Of a stretch of 64,000 nt of DNA, positions 30,506 to 40,661 are shown piece by piece. The stretch is taken from contig JAUCEF010000007.1 of NCBI GenBank assembly GCA_033558025.1, forward strand, positions 7,254,001-7,318,000, read 5' to 3'. Every line of letters starts with the position of its first letter. The first letter of the stretch is position 1. The DNA is from Phytophthora sp. 'mugwort'. Lineage: Eukaryota; Oomycota; Peronosporomycetes; Peronosporales; Peronosporaceae. The notes under the pieces are model-generated. The model saw only the letters and a list, made by a program, of their open reading frames with translations, was not told where the DNA came from and searched no databases. A program made the position numbers and the translations under genes.

Positions 30506-33500
30506 CCCTCCGGGGACGGCGGATGACATGGATGATTTAATAAACCTTCCTGGACGGTTTATTTTTATTCTATTAGCTACGCTGTACATAGTTTAACCCA
30601 TACTAACTATGTACCGTCTACGTACACCGTGTAGCTAAGCTACTCGATAATAATTCCCGCAATAGTAGTGTGGCTGTGGCAGCAAGATTTTCAAAAGTTG
30701 GAGTTGTTGCCGCAGAGAGCGGAAGTTACCTTTAGTGTGTTCTGAAGCGGAGACGTTCTCGCTAGCATAGTAAGATGTCATATTGATGAAACATGCACCA
30801 TGAGAAAGTAGTTACTGTTTCGACTAGCTCTGTGTCGGATGCGATTTCTGACGAACTCGATCGCGGACTTCGGAAGATGTGGGTGCAAACTCTCCTTGCG
30901 CCACACGGAAATACCTGCGAGCATGTAAGTCCTGGGTTCGACGGGTGGTTCCTTATCTTGTTGCACATGAAGAGAAGTCCTCGCCGGTTTGTAGAGCACT
31001 TCTGACAGTACCATGTCGTTGTCCCAGGCCGCTTTCTGCCTTCCTCGCGCGCCATCAGTGCGCATACCCTGCACTGCCGCTGTCGCAAGCGTGTTACCCC
31101 ATTGCTGACTCTCGTGTCAGTGATCTGCACCAGAGTGTGCTCTGGAGGCACCATCTGTGTCCCATCGCTCTCCGCTGACATCGCTACCACTCATGCAGAC
31201 TGGCGCGGAGTTGTCGTCGTGAAGTCGGACTCGCTGCTTGCAATAAGGGTTTCGTGCAGCCCAGCCAGAAAGTCGTAGTGGGACATCTTCCTCTTCTTCC
31301 TCTTCTCGCTAATACAGCTGTGAATTATATTACGCGTTGACGATAGCAATGTCCACAAGACCTAAAAACAACGAGTGATAATAACACTTCTTGAAGCTAT
31401 GTGATACAACAGACAGTGTCAGCATAACATCAATAAAACAAATCATCCCGTACAGCATAAACCAACGTGGAACATACCATGTACTCAGCTGGAGCAAGTA
31501 TGATTGAAGTCGAAGCTGATCGTGCTTATCTACTTCCCCCATGTACGTTTGATACACTCGGATCAGCTTGGGACAAACCACCGTAGTGACCGAACGATTC
31601 TTCTCACAGCGCTTAACAGTGGTGAGGGTGGTGCTCAGTCGTGACGCCAAAACGTATACGGGCTTATTATCGACCCACCCAAGCGCAACGAGCCCTGGGT
31701 CCTCTCGTGAGGTGGCCAGCTTGAACGTTCCCCGCGGAGGTTTTTTCGGGCGCTCTTGAAGCTATAAGTTACGTCCTTGTACAACCCAGCCGATTCTTCT
31801 GGATCGTTCCGCAGTAACGGAAACCCATGATGCGCAGCTGCTGCACGAGCGGTACTGATGTGTAGAAGCGATCAGCAAAATCAACTCGTCGCCCTTGATA
31901 GGGATGCCCTTCGAAGAGGCAAGACAGGTTTCTCACCACTGCTGCCGGCCCGCTTTTGGTGTCACGGATTCGATCATCCTGGATATGGTGGTTCTTTCCA
32001 ACGTCCAGCTCAGTCCTGTTCATGTCAGGATATGGTCAGTAAACTATAGCATCCGTGTCAGCATAGCACAACTTACCGCATACAGTACCCCGAGTAGGCG
32101 CAGCAGGTCATAACACACTTTGACCCCCATTTGTGGGGCTTGTCTCTGAGATAGGTTCTTGTCGGGTCGTGGCGATTCTTGCACGGCAGCATCCCTTCGT
32201 CTATCGATATGCGCGAGCGAATATGTACCCCGTCCGAAATGTACGCTCGACAGTAGCTAGAACCAGCCGCAACTTCTATGCTCGGTCGAGCTTTGCCATT
32301 TCATCTTGATTGTTTAAAAAGTGAAGAAACCGAGTGATATCTTTGAATTTGTCGCGCGCCATGACGCGTCCAAACGTGCCTTGAGGAATGACACCGCGCC
32401 GGATGCCCGACCAGTGATCTGCCAACCGCTTATATGGCGCCATCATTCGGGCGACAAGCAGCCCAATCCAATACAACAGCTCGTGAGGTTGAACTTTCTG
32501 GAACTTTCAGCTTGGCTCGAATGCTCCCTCGGTTGGAAGGTGGGTGTTGGATCTCTCCAGTTGCGGGCGGCTGCGCTAAAGAAAGCCTTCTCTATCCGGT
32601 CATCGAGAGTCGTCTTCCGGTAGCGATGTGATTCGGAAGCAATGTGCTGCCACATCGTCTTGGGGAGGATGAAGAAGAAGAGTTCCAGTATGTTTAGCCC
32701 GCACTTCATTCTCGCGTTACTTGGTCCACAATATCCGGAATAGAGACGTCCACGTCGGCGGTGCTGTCCACCTCAACTATCTTGTTCTTTGGCAAGACAT
32801 CCCACCCGTCCATCGCCATCTCACGCAGCTCCACATCGCCATACAAAGCAGACGAATCAGCATGCACAACACAGGTTGTCAGTATAAATATGCGGGTTTA
32901 TGCTGACATTGTCAGCATAGCTATCCTGACACTGACTGTGTCAGGATTGAGCTGCCGTTTATGCCTTCCACGTCAGGTTGCGTTTTACCTCGGACCCGTT
33001 TTCAAGATCCAACGCCGCTGCCATTTCCGCTAATTCGTTGGAAGCGCCTCGTCCTCTCGCTCTTCATCATCTTCCTCTGAAGATGAGACGTCGTCTAGGA
33101 CATCGTCTACTTCTGATGCTGCTTCTTGATCTGATCCCAAGCTCGGATCTCCGTCTGAGGTGAAAAGGTTGGGGTCCAGTCGGTGTGAAGCATACATTGT
33201 AGATGGGAAAGAACCGCAGGATCTGGTAGATGCATCCGTTGCCGTGGTAGACGAAGACGCAGCCGCTGCCACATCATCGCGTTCCTCTCCCTCGTCGGCA
33301 TCAAGCGTGTATTCACTGTTGCTGTCAGAGAGCGAATCAGCAACCGCGTCTAACACAAAACGGTACACGTCAGGATATTTACACCTTCCCTATCAGCATA
33401 AAATATGTGCTACCATCACTGCTTACCGCGGAAGAAGCTCGCCCTTTACGAGTGCGCTTTGGCCATGGTGAAGTACTCACAGGCTGAGCGGCATCTTCTC

Positions 33501-34173
33501 GCAAACGCTCTGCAACACATAAGCAGCACTTAAGTGAGCGAGCGCAACGATATATGAGAGCACGAACTTACTTGTACGGCTGTTGTCCTCTACTGTCAAT
33601 CCCGGGTATCGTCGGGAAATACTCGACTGCATAGATCCTTGTCCGATCGAATGTAGTCTAGAAGCTCCTGTTCGCTGCTAAAATAGTCCACACCGTGCTC
33701 GCCTGTCTTGCGAGGCGCCCTGGTTTGATGTAATCGTGCCTACCACAGCAAAGCAACGTGGGCAGCTAACCCGCGAGAGAAGAGCGTGTTTCTATCGACG
33801 TACCCGTAACCTAGGCCTCGAGGTGGAAGTGATTTCCAGTGTCCACGGCGGAAAAATCTCGATACAAGCTTGAAGTTGATGTCGCTGTCCATTTGGCGCG
33901 CTGCTTTCGAAATGGCGCCACGCGTCCAGCAGCGAGTGAGTGGTGACGAGAGAATCAAATTTTTGAATTTATGTCTATTTTTACTCCTAACCCCCGTTGA
34001 GGTGGCCAATCAAAACGACGGTTTTGATTGCATTCCACCAATCAAATGAATGGATTTTTATGCCGTTGCAACCTTCTAGCAAGCCCTTCAAAACAGCTCA
34101 TACAATATTCAAAAGATCGTTATAACTTCCGTGTCAGCATACAATGTCGGGGAAAACTCCCGTCTTCGGAGGG
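30506..34173 (-). mobile_element. piggyBac-type DNA transposon B (3.7 kb) inserted at the capsid stop codon
   Basis: The ends are CCCTCCGGGGACGG and, reverse complemented, CCCTCCGAAGACGG, both flanked by an intact TTAA (30502-30505 and 34174-34177). The element is unrelated in its termini to piggyBac A. Internal sequence has direct TGTCAGCATA-type repeats near the right end (32.05, 32.9 and 34.13 kb). It codes for a broken transposase on the minus strand. Confidence 0.9.
30762..33368 (-). pseudogene. piggyBac transposase B, broken
   Basis: Segments in order from the N-terminus: a Ser/Asp/Glu-rich acidic leader (33.37-33.03 kb), RMMAPYKRLADHWSG (32.4 kb), DFADRFYTSVPLVQQLRIMG with the conserved 'D.FYTS..L...L' motif (31.85 kb), YQTYMGEVDKHDQLR (31.53 kb), and a C-terminal zinc-finger region with RQCRVCALM and WYCQKCS (about 31.0 kb). 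All parts are piggyBac signatures. Frame changes and stops occur between them, so it is not functional. Confidence 0.85.
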
Positions 34174-34234
34174 TTAAGCGATCTACGTATCGTTATCACT
34201 AATTTCTTTTATTCTGTCCAATGTAGTATCCAAT

Positions 34235-34501
34235 ATGAACGGGTTCTTCACTGATAACCAAACTAAGCAAAAAGCTTACGATCGTTATTACAATGCAATG
34301 GCGAGAAGTGATTTTGTTCAATGTGGGAAGCTAAAAGGCATGATTCAGCAACAAGCATTGGATGATGCTAGTAGCGATTCTTTAGCAAACTTATTCCAGC
34401 AAGTCATGAACAAATTGCGTGATCATGACTATGATCAGATCACTAGCAAACTTATAAAGAAGGCTCCTCGAGTCATTAGGGGAGAAGATGTAAAAAAATA
34501 G
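34235..34501 (+). CDS. Small viral-island ORF 1 (88 aa), intact, unknown
   Basis: The ATG at 34235 comes shortly after the right end of piggyBac B, so in the original virus it directly followed the capsid gene. The product is mostly helical and charged: MNGFFTDNQTKQKAYDRYY, ending in a basic segment. There is no signal peptide or membrane helix, and no family is recognised. It is the first of four closely packed same-strand ORFs (gaps of 14, 6 and 22 bp), a layout normal for compact DNA viruses and unlike the host genes here. Confidence 0.55.
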   Translation: MNGFFTDNQTKQKAYDRYYNAMARSDFVQCGKLKGMIQQQALDDASSDSLANLFQQVMNKLRDHDYDQITSKLIKKAPRVIRGEDVKK

Positions 34502-34515
34502 AAAAAAAGACAAAA

Positions 34516-34707
34516 ATGAATGATTTCTTTTCAAAAGAGCCAAAAGCTGTCAATTACGTCCCAGAGCAAACCGATACACATTCGGCTCCGAAAGATTCAC
34601 AATTTTCATACGAAGAGATATCTAACGATGAGAACTTTATGAAGCATATGAACGAAATCGATTACACCAAATTACATAAAGGGAACAAGCCGTTCAAAAT
34701 CGAGTAA
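34516..34707 (+). CDS. Small viral-island ORF 2 (63 aa), intact, unknown
   Basis: ATG at 34516, 14 bp after the preceding stop. The product is hydrophilic and Asp/Glu/Lys-rich (MNDFFSKEPKAVNYV...). Its N-terminus MNDFF resembles MNGFF of the preceding ORF, but the similarity is too short to prove homology. No family is recognised. Confidence 0.5.
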   Translation: MNDFFSKEPKAVNYVPEQTDTHSAPKDSQFSYEEISNDENFMKHMNEIDYTKLHKGNKPFKIE

Positions 34708-34713
34708 GGAAGT

Positions 34714-34884
34714 ATGAAAAGAAACAAAGAGTTTCGCAACAAGATTTTCCAAAGTAATCGCAAGGTCACTAAAGATGAAATGAATGGCAAGGCCCCTAAA
34801 ATAGCGAAAACTCTGCTGAAACGTAAACGAGAAGCACCGTCATCAAATGAGGAATCTCCTAATCTACGACCAAAATCGTATTAA
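34714..34884 (+). CDS. Small basic viral-island ORF 3 (56 aa), intact, unknown
   Basis: ATG at 34714, 6 bp after the preceding stop. The product is very basic (MKRNKEFRNKIFQSNRK) with a cluster KTLLKRKREAP that looks like a nuclear localisation signal or a nucleic-acid-binding patch. A role as a DNA-condensing or capsid-cement peptide is conceivable but unsupported. Confidence 0.5.
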   Translation: MKRNKEFRNKIFQSNRKVTKDEMNGKAPKIAKTLLKRKREAPSSNEESPNLRPKSY

Positions 34885-34906
34885 ACAAGAAGAATCTGAG
34901 AGGAAA

Positions 34907-35185
34907 ATGAGCTTTGCTGATCTCGATGATCGCCAAAAAGAGATAGATACTCGGACGTTATCATATTTCAACAAAATAGTCGTTGAATTCCCAAAAGCGA
35001 GTAGAAACAAACTTTACGAATTGATCAGGGGCACATTTAAATCGGCTGTGGATAATAAAAAGGGCACTGACTACTTTGATACACAATTTCCTAATCCTAA
35101 AACTGGGGACATACACTCAAAAGTGAACATGCTGAAATACAAGAAGAAATTAAAAACATGGATGCAAGGTGTGTACGAAAATTGA
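34907..35185 (+). CDS. Small viral-island ORF 4 (92 aa), intact, unknown
   Basis: I chose the ATG at 34907 because it follows the preceding stop by 22 bp; an in-frame ATG at 34847 would overlap the previous gene. The product starts MSFADLDDRQKEIDTRTLSY and is alpha-helical with a basic C-terminal half (KYKKKLKTW). No family is recognised. It completes the compact run of four intact ORFs. Confidence 0.5.
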   Translation: MSFADLDDRQKEIDTRTLSYFNKIVVEFPKASRNKLYELIRGTFKSAVDNKKGTDYFDTQFPNPKTGDIHSKVNMLKYKKKLKTWMQGVYEN

Positions 35186-35334
35186 TACTTTAGTGAGCTT
35201 ATGTGGAAAAAAAATGAAGTAGATTTGCTACAAAGAGAAGCTATGCTCTCGACGAGTGTTTTCATCTTTAAAGACACACGCACTTGGTGTTTTTTCTTTG
35301 CTGGTTGAAAGAAATCTATTTGTCAAGCGTCCCT

Positions 35335-35517
35335 TCACGCCTCGAAGCACCTCAATCTTTTTTGCTTCAAATCTATCTCGATCACACTTGAATCGTTTTC
35401 ACCATGAACTGGCAGTAGAATTCTACCATCAATAATCATCACAATTTCTGATGATATCACAGTTGAGTTGATGATGGCTGTTCCCTCAGGCAATGGCTTA
35501 GATTTCTTGCTTCCCAT
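35335..35517 (-). CDS. Small viral-island protein with N-myristoylation signature (60 aa)
   Basis: The ATG at 35517 gives MGSKKSKPLPEG, fitting the N-myristoylation rule (Gly2, Ser6, basic residues after) of membrane-targeted proteins. The remainder alternates hydrophobic and polar residues (VISSEIVMIIDGRILLPV), suggesting a small beta-rich fold. It is uninterrupted. It lies on the same strand as the fibre gene and 17 bp downstream of the fibre stop codon (35534-35536). In viruses, myristoylated proteins often act at membranes during assembly; that is inference. Confidence 0.45.
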   Translation of the reverse strand: MGSKKSKPLPEGTAIINSTVISSEIVMIIDGRILLPVHGENDSSVIEIDLKQKRLRCFEA

Positions 35518-35533
35518 AATTAATCACTCTATA

Positions 35534-35620
35534 TTAAATGTCAGAGAGTTTGCGGTGGAGTTCGTTGATTTGCTGCTGTCCTTGAGAATTACTTTTTTTG
35601 CTATAAGCAGATCATCTTAC
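35534..35620 (-). pseudogene. Fibre protein copy B, severed C-terminal end
   Basis: The minus strand reads a short coiled-coil end, QQQINELHRKLSDI, and a stop at 35534-35536, the usual helical tail after an S74 chaperone domain. It continues the reading of 40662 onward once the copia element and its 5-bp duplication are set aside, with one extra frame shift in an A-run near 35.6 kb. Confidence 0.6.
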
Positions 35621-35895
35621 AGATGGGAGTCCTCTTGACGGGGGCCAGGAGTTCTCCCGGTAGTGGTGCCTCGCACCCGGGTGTAGTGATGAAGTGCCTC
35701 GCACTGAGTAGATTTGATAATGAATATGCAGTTGGTGTGACTAGCTAACTTCCTAGGCTTGTCCTACAACCGTTGTCGTTGTGCCTTCTCGGTGTTAGTT
35801 TCGCCCCTGAGACCGTGTGGGCCGTTGCTGTCGTTTTCGGGTCGTTGTTTGCGCCACTGCATCCATTGCAGGTGGCGTGAATTGCGTCGCCAACA
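35621..35895 (-). repeat. 3' LTR of copia element 2
   Basis: 275 bp, starts TGTTGGCGAC and ends CTCCCATCT on the minus strand; partner of 40387-40661. Confidence 0.88.
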
Positions 35896-36004
35896 CTCCT
35901 GCTCGACAGTGGCGGCCGTGGTTATAGTCCTTGATGTTTGTCCGGGACTGCGCTGATCAACGTTAGCATGTACATGTTCCGGCTGTGGAGGGTGCTGCCA
36001 AGCG

Positions 36005-39000
36005 GCTTGGTTAAATGTCTGCTTTCATCTCTGTAGTCGGGCAATAGCGGACCTGGATGCCTTCCTTGCGGACGGCGTCACGGATGAAATGAAACTTGAT
36101 GTTGGTATGCTTCATGCAGGCGGTGGTCACATCGTTCTCCATGTTCTTGATTGCACTCTGGTTGTCGATGTGCAGAACGATGCCGTTTTGTTTGCTGTGT
36201 AGCCCGAGCTCGTGAGCAAGTTGCTTCACCCATAGGCAGTCCTGCACCACCGCTGTGACTCCGGCGATATACTCCGCCTCTGCCTTGGACAGCGCTACTG
36301 TACTTTGTTTCTTGCTGTATCAGGAAACTAACATGTTGTCCATGATGAGCAGTCCGCCTGACGTTGACTAGCGTCCTTCCCACCGGCTCAGTCTGCATCA
36401 CTGGAAATGGCTATATTCACTTGTGAGAGGGGTGCTTGTGGTCGGCGGAACACGAGTTTCAGGTCCCGAGATCCGCGAAGGTAGCGCAACACTCGTTTGA
36501 CAGCGGTCCATTGCGTAGTTGTCGGCGCGGAGACAAAACGTGCGAGATAATTCCAGCCATAGTGATATCTGGGCGAGCGCATGTACTGAGCCATAGCAGA
36601 GAGCCAATGGTCTCTCGCATGATGTCGGTGTCGTAAAACGGCTCAGGTTCCTCGCTCTCCAAGCCTCGAGTCGACTCCATCGGCGTTGAAACCGGACGGC
36701 AGTTTTCCAATGCCAACTTTCGTCAACAGGCTGTCGATATTGGTGGTCTGGTGCAAATATATGCCCGTCTCCGTTTGGTGGATGTTAATGCCAAGCCATT
36801 TCTTGGTAGGACCCATGTCCTTGATCTCAAACTGCCCCACTAACTTCTGCAATACCCAGTCTGAGTCACCTTCGCGCTGGCTGACTACTACTACGTAGAG
36901 TCCCAATACTGTCAGCTTTCCATTACTGCGCCGAAAGTTTAGGCACGGGTCGAGCTTGCTTCTCTCGAATCCAATCTCAATCAGAACTTGTGGATCGTAT
37001 CATTCCAGAGTTTGCTACTTTTCTTCAACCCATAGAGGCTCCTTAAAAGACGCAGGCACTTGCCATTTGGCACTGAGAGACCGATCGGGGCCATGTAGAT
37101 TGGTCGGTCTAAATCAGCACGAAGGTAAGCATTTGGTACGTCACCTTGCCGAATGGTGGCGTGCCATAGCGCAGCTAAAGCCACAATCGGTCTCAGACTG
37201 GCGATTTTCAGCACTGGTGCAAAAGTCTCATCGAAGTCAACTCCTAACTTTTGGTTGAAGCCGCGAGCAACCAGCCGGACTTTGAATCTCTCAAGTTCGC
37301 CTCTGCCATCAAACTTGATCTAGTATACCCATTTCGCGCTGATCACGTTTCCGTCGAGAGGAACGTCAACAATCTCCCATGTGGCATTGCCTGTAATAGC
37401 TCGGAGCTCCTCCTGCATTGCTTGCCCCCATTCGTGCCAATGGGGGCTACTCATCGCTTCCTTGACTGAAGTTAGCGCCTTGATGGCGGCGCCATCAAGT
37501 GAGGTTGTGAGCGCTGTACCACCTTCGAGCCCAATCGTAAGCAACAAGGTGGTCGGGGTGGCGAACTCGTCAATGAAGGATTGCGGCAGGTGAAAAGCTT
37601 CATTCGGCAAGGCTCGAGCACCGCGGTTCAAGCCGAAAATGCGCTGAATAGAATAGCACGTGAGTTGAGTTCGTTGTTTTCCGTGTCGATCTGCTGATCG
37701 TCATCCCTCGCTAACACTTCATTACATTTGTGCTCCTGGCGGGGAAAGGCTCATCTTCACTATCGTCGTGATCGGCGGTGACGGCATATATGTATCGCCC
37801 CACAGCCCGCGCGTCCAAGCGATCGAGATTCTGGACGTGAGTGGTAGAAATAATCCGCTTTGTCCAGGGGATGAAGACGTGGTAAGCTTTCTTCTGTTGG
37901 TCAGCACCGATGATGACACCTTCTCCGCTCGCTTCTTAGCTGTTTTCTTTGCCACATGAACGTGGTGGCTCGTACATTTCGCTCCAAACCACAGGATGTG
38001 GGAAACGTCAGGTACCTTGCCCATAAATGCTTCAAGTGGGGAGGCATGGTCAGCATTTGCACGCGTCAGTAAGTAGTTCCGAATGTAGCTGGCGTACAGC
38101 ACAGCATCGCCCCAAAATCGTCTTGGAAGTGCTGAAGCCCACAGCATTGCACGGGCGGAATCCATTACGGTTCTGTGGAATCTTTCCGCTTTGCCGTTGG
38201 AAGAAGACATGTCTCGCTCAGTTAGTTGGTGACGCATGCCGCGATTACGAAGAAATCTGTCGAGCCGCTTACTACCAAACTCCCCTCCACCATCAGATCG
38301 AACCACTTTCCTTTTCGTATCGGATTTGCCGTTCAAATTCGCTGATAAAGTTTTCTAGGTTGCTTTTAGCATCACCTTTCTTTCGTAGCAAATACACACG
38401 GTTGTAGTTAGTGGCATGGTCCACGATCGTCAGCATGTGCTTGTGACCCAAGAGGTCGGGTACCATGTCAGTCTTTAAGTCGATGCACAGTGTTGCGCCA
38501 GGTTCGTCTGTTGGAGCTGAAGCTGAGGTGTCCTGCTTGTTCTTGGCACGCCGGGTTTGCTTTGCTTCAGCGCAGCTGATGCAGAAATTTACCTTCTTGT
38601 TGGACATTATTATGCCATTTATAAGTTATCCATCATTCTCGCCAGGTCTTGAAAATTTAGATGTCCCAATCGCTCATGCCACTGCTGCAGTGTCGACGTG
38701 CTCATTGAAGCAAATGATGTGGCGCCTTCCTCAATACCCGCAGCCCAAAGGCCATTCACTGAAGACCGCCCCACTTCTGCGATCACCTTGCCAGTTTTGC
38801 ATCTGTTGGTGCACTTTTCTCCAAATGCACTAGAGTATCCTCGCTTGGTGAGCTGGGCAACGGAGATCAAATTTCTGTCAACCCCTTTTGCGTAGTAAAC
38901 ATCCTTCAGCAACACCGTCCGTCCCGTCCCGTTGCTGTAGGTGTCAATGACGGCGCTTCGCTTTTCCGTAGCAGCGATGTGGTTTCCATCAGCAACTTTC

Positions 39001-40244
39001 ACGGAGAGGAAGGCAGGTTCGATAGCGAAAAGTTGATCTCGGTCATTGCAAAGGTGATGGGTGGCTCCAGAGTCGACCGTCCAGGTACTTAGTGCAGCGC
39101 ATGATTGGCGTATTCCTTCTTCAGAAGCTGCTATCCAGACATAGGCTTCATTATCCGAGCCATTTGAAGATTGGTCATCACTAACGCTAGCTGCTACGAC
39201 ATTTGCACTGCCTTTTGAAGCAAGCTTTTTTGCTTGTTCGACCAGTGGACACCCGAACATTTTGTGGCCAGGTTCGTTGCACACATGACAGCGAATTTCG
39301 TCACGACCTGTGGCGGCAAAAACTTGTCCGTCACTGGGTCGCCAAGAACGACCGTCGTTTTCGTTGTCATGATTGCGATGGTTGCATTAGTGCCGATCGT
39401 CGTTCTGGCGGCGACTCCAATCGTACACGCAATCATCATAGGAGTTGAAATATCGTTTAGCACCCTTGCGTCCTTTTCGGTCATCACGTTTGGAGCCGAA
39501 GCGTCTGCCGTCGCCCTTCAGTTTATACAGCAAGCGCTTAATTCGCTCAGCCTCTAGCCTATAATCTTCACCTTCCTTGGAAACAGAAGATAGCAGCGTC
39601 GCTGCTAATTCAGGGCAAGCCTGGTTACCAAAAACCTCCATGACTATCTTGCTTTGGTCGCCCTCCATGAGACCCTCTATGAAGTTGAGGTACTCAAGGT
39701 ACTCGTGCCACGAATCACCTTCGCGTTTAGTGGACTGCATCTTGGTGGCGAGTTCTAGCTGACTGAGCTTGCACCCAAATTCTTCTCGCATCGCTCGCTT
39801 TACTTCGGCGTAGGGCATGCTCTCACCCACATTCCTTCGTTGCCACCACAGTTTTCTTGTGATAAGAGCGAGATGCATTGCCCTCGAGGAAATTCACAAT
39901 GATTGAAGCCTTCAGTTCGTCCGTTTAAGAAGATCCGTTCACCAACTCTTCGCTCTTAATAACGTGCTCGAACTCGTGAATGAAGTTCTCAAAACGTGCG
40001 CCGAGTCCTGGGTACACCTCGGTACCTTTGAAGTTTGAGCATCGCACGTCCTTGATTTTGGGCTTTTTAGGCGAAGGAGGCGCAATCTCCATGCTGTATC
40101 GGACATTGACGGTGTCGTCCGTAAGTAGTTGTCTTTTGAGCTCAGCGAGCTCTCCTTGCAGCTGAATAATGAGCTGCATTTGGTCCTGCTGCTGCATAAT
40201 ATCCTGATCAGGTGGCTCGAAGTGAAGATCGTCGAGAAGACCAA
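36005..40244 (-). pseudogene. Copia gag-pol polyprotein, element 2, lightly frameshifted
   Basis: Domains in order: gag (about 40.2-39.3 kb) with zinc knuckle CNEPGHKMFGC at about 39.28 kb; aspartic protease WTVDSGATHHLC (about 39.08 kb); pre-integrase WHERLGHLNFQDL (about 38.67 kb); integrase with zinc finger CISCAEAKQ and catalytic core RSDGGGEF plus NGKAERFHRT (38.6-37.75 kb); reverse transcriptase pieces (37.6-36.65 kb); RNase H with VLHIDNQSAIKN (36.17 kb). A few shifts separate gag, integrase, RT and RNase H. It is less decayed than element 1. Confidence 0.88.
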
Positions 40245-40386
40245 GTCGATTTGCTCGCAGACCGCCGTCTAATACCTGACTGTCGGCACCTGGTGCTTCA
40301 GCTGCGGCGTCTTCAAATTATTCGCTTCGCGATCGTTGGAGTTGTAACTGGTCGCTTTAAGAGGTCGGTCAGTTGGGCGCATAACC

Positions 40387-40661
40387 AGTAGGGAGTCCTC
40401 TTGACGGGGGCCAGGAGTTCTCCCGGTAGTGGTGCCTCGCACCCGGGTGTAGTGATGAAGTGCCTCGCACTGAGTAGATTTGATAATGAATATGCAGTTG
40501 GTGTGACTAGCTAACTTCCTAGGCTTTTCTTACAACCGTTGTTGTCGTGTCTTCTCGGTGTTAGTTTCGCCTCTGAGACCGTGTGGGCCGTTGCTGTCGT
40601 TTTCGGGTCGTTGTTTGCGCCACTGCATCCATCGCAGGTGGCGTGAGCTGCGTCGCCAACA
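40387..40661 (-). repeat. 5' LTR of copia element 2
   Basis: 275 bp, starts TGTTGGCGAC and ends CTCCCTACT on the minus strand. Followed at once by GGTTATGCGCCCAACT (40386 leftward), which resembles the complement of a tRNA-Met anticodon arm, as in copia element 1. Confidence 0.88.

Larger units (their letters stand above)
35621..40661 (-). mobile_element. Ty1/copia LTR retrotransposon, element 2 (5,041 bp)
   Basis: Two equal 275-bp LTRs (35621-35895 and 40387-40661) bound a minus-strand copia gag-pol. A perfect 5-bp target duplication CTTAC flanks the element (35616-35620 and 40662-40666). The LTRs differ at roughly a dozen positions. A half-tRNA-Met-type primer-binding site starts directly inside the 5' LTR, and a purine-rich tract (GAGCAGGAG on the minus strand) precedes the 3' LTR. 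It disrupts the viral fibre gene. Confidence 0.92.
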
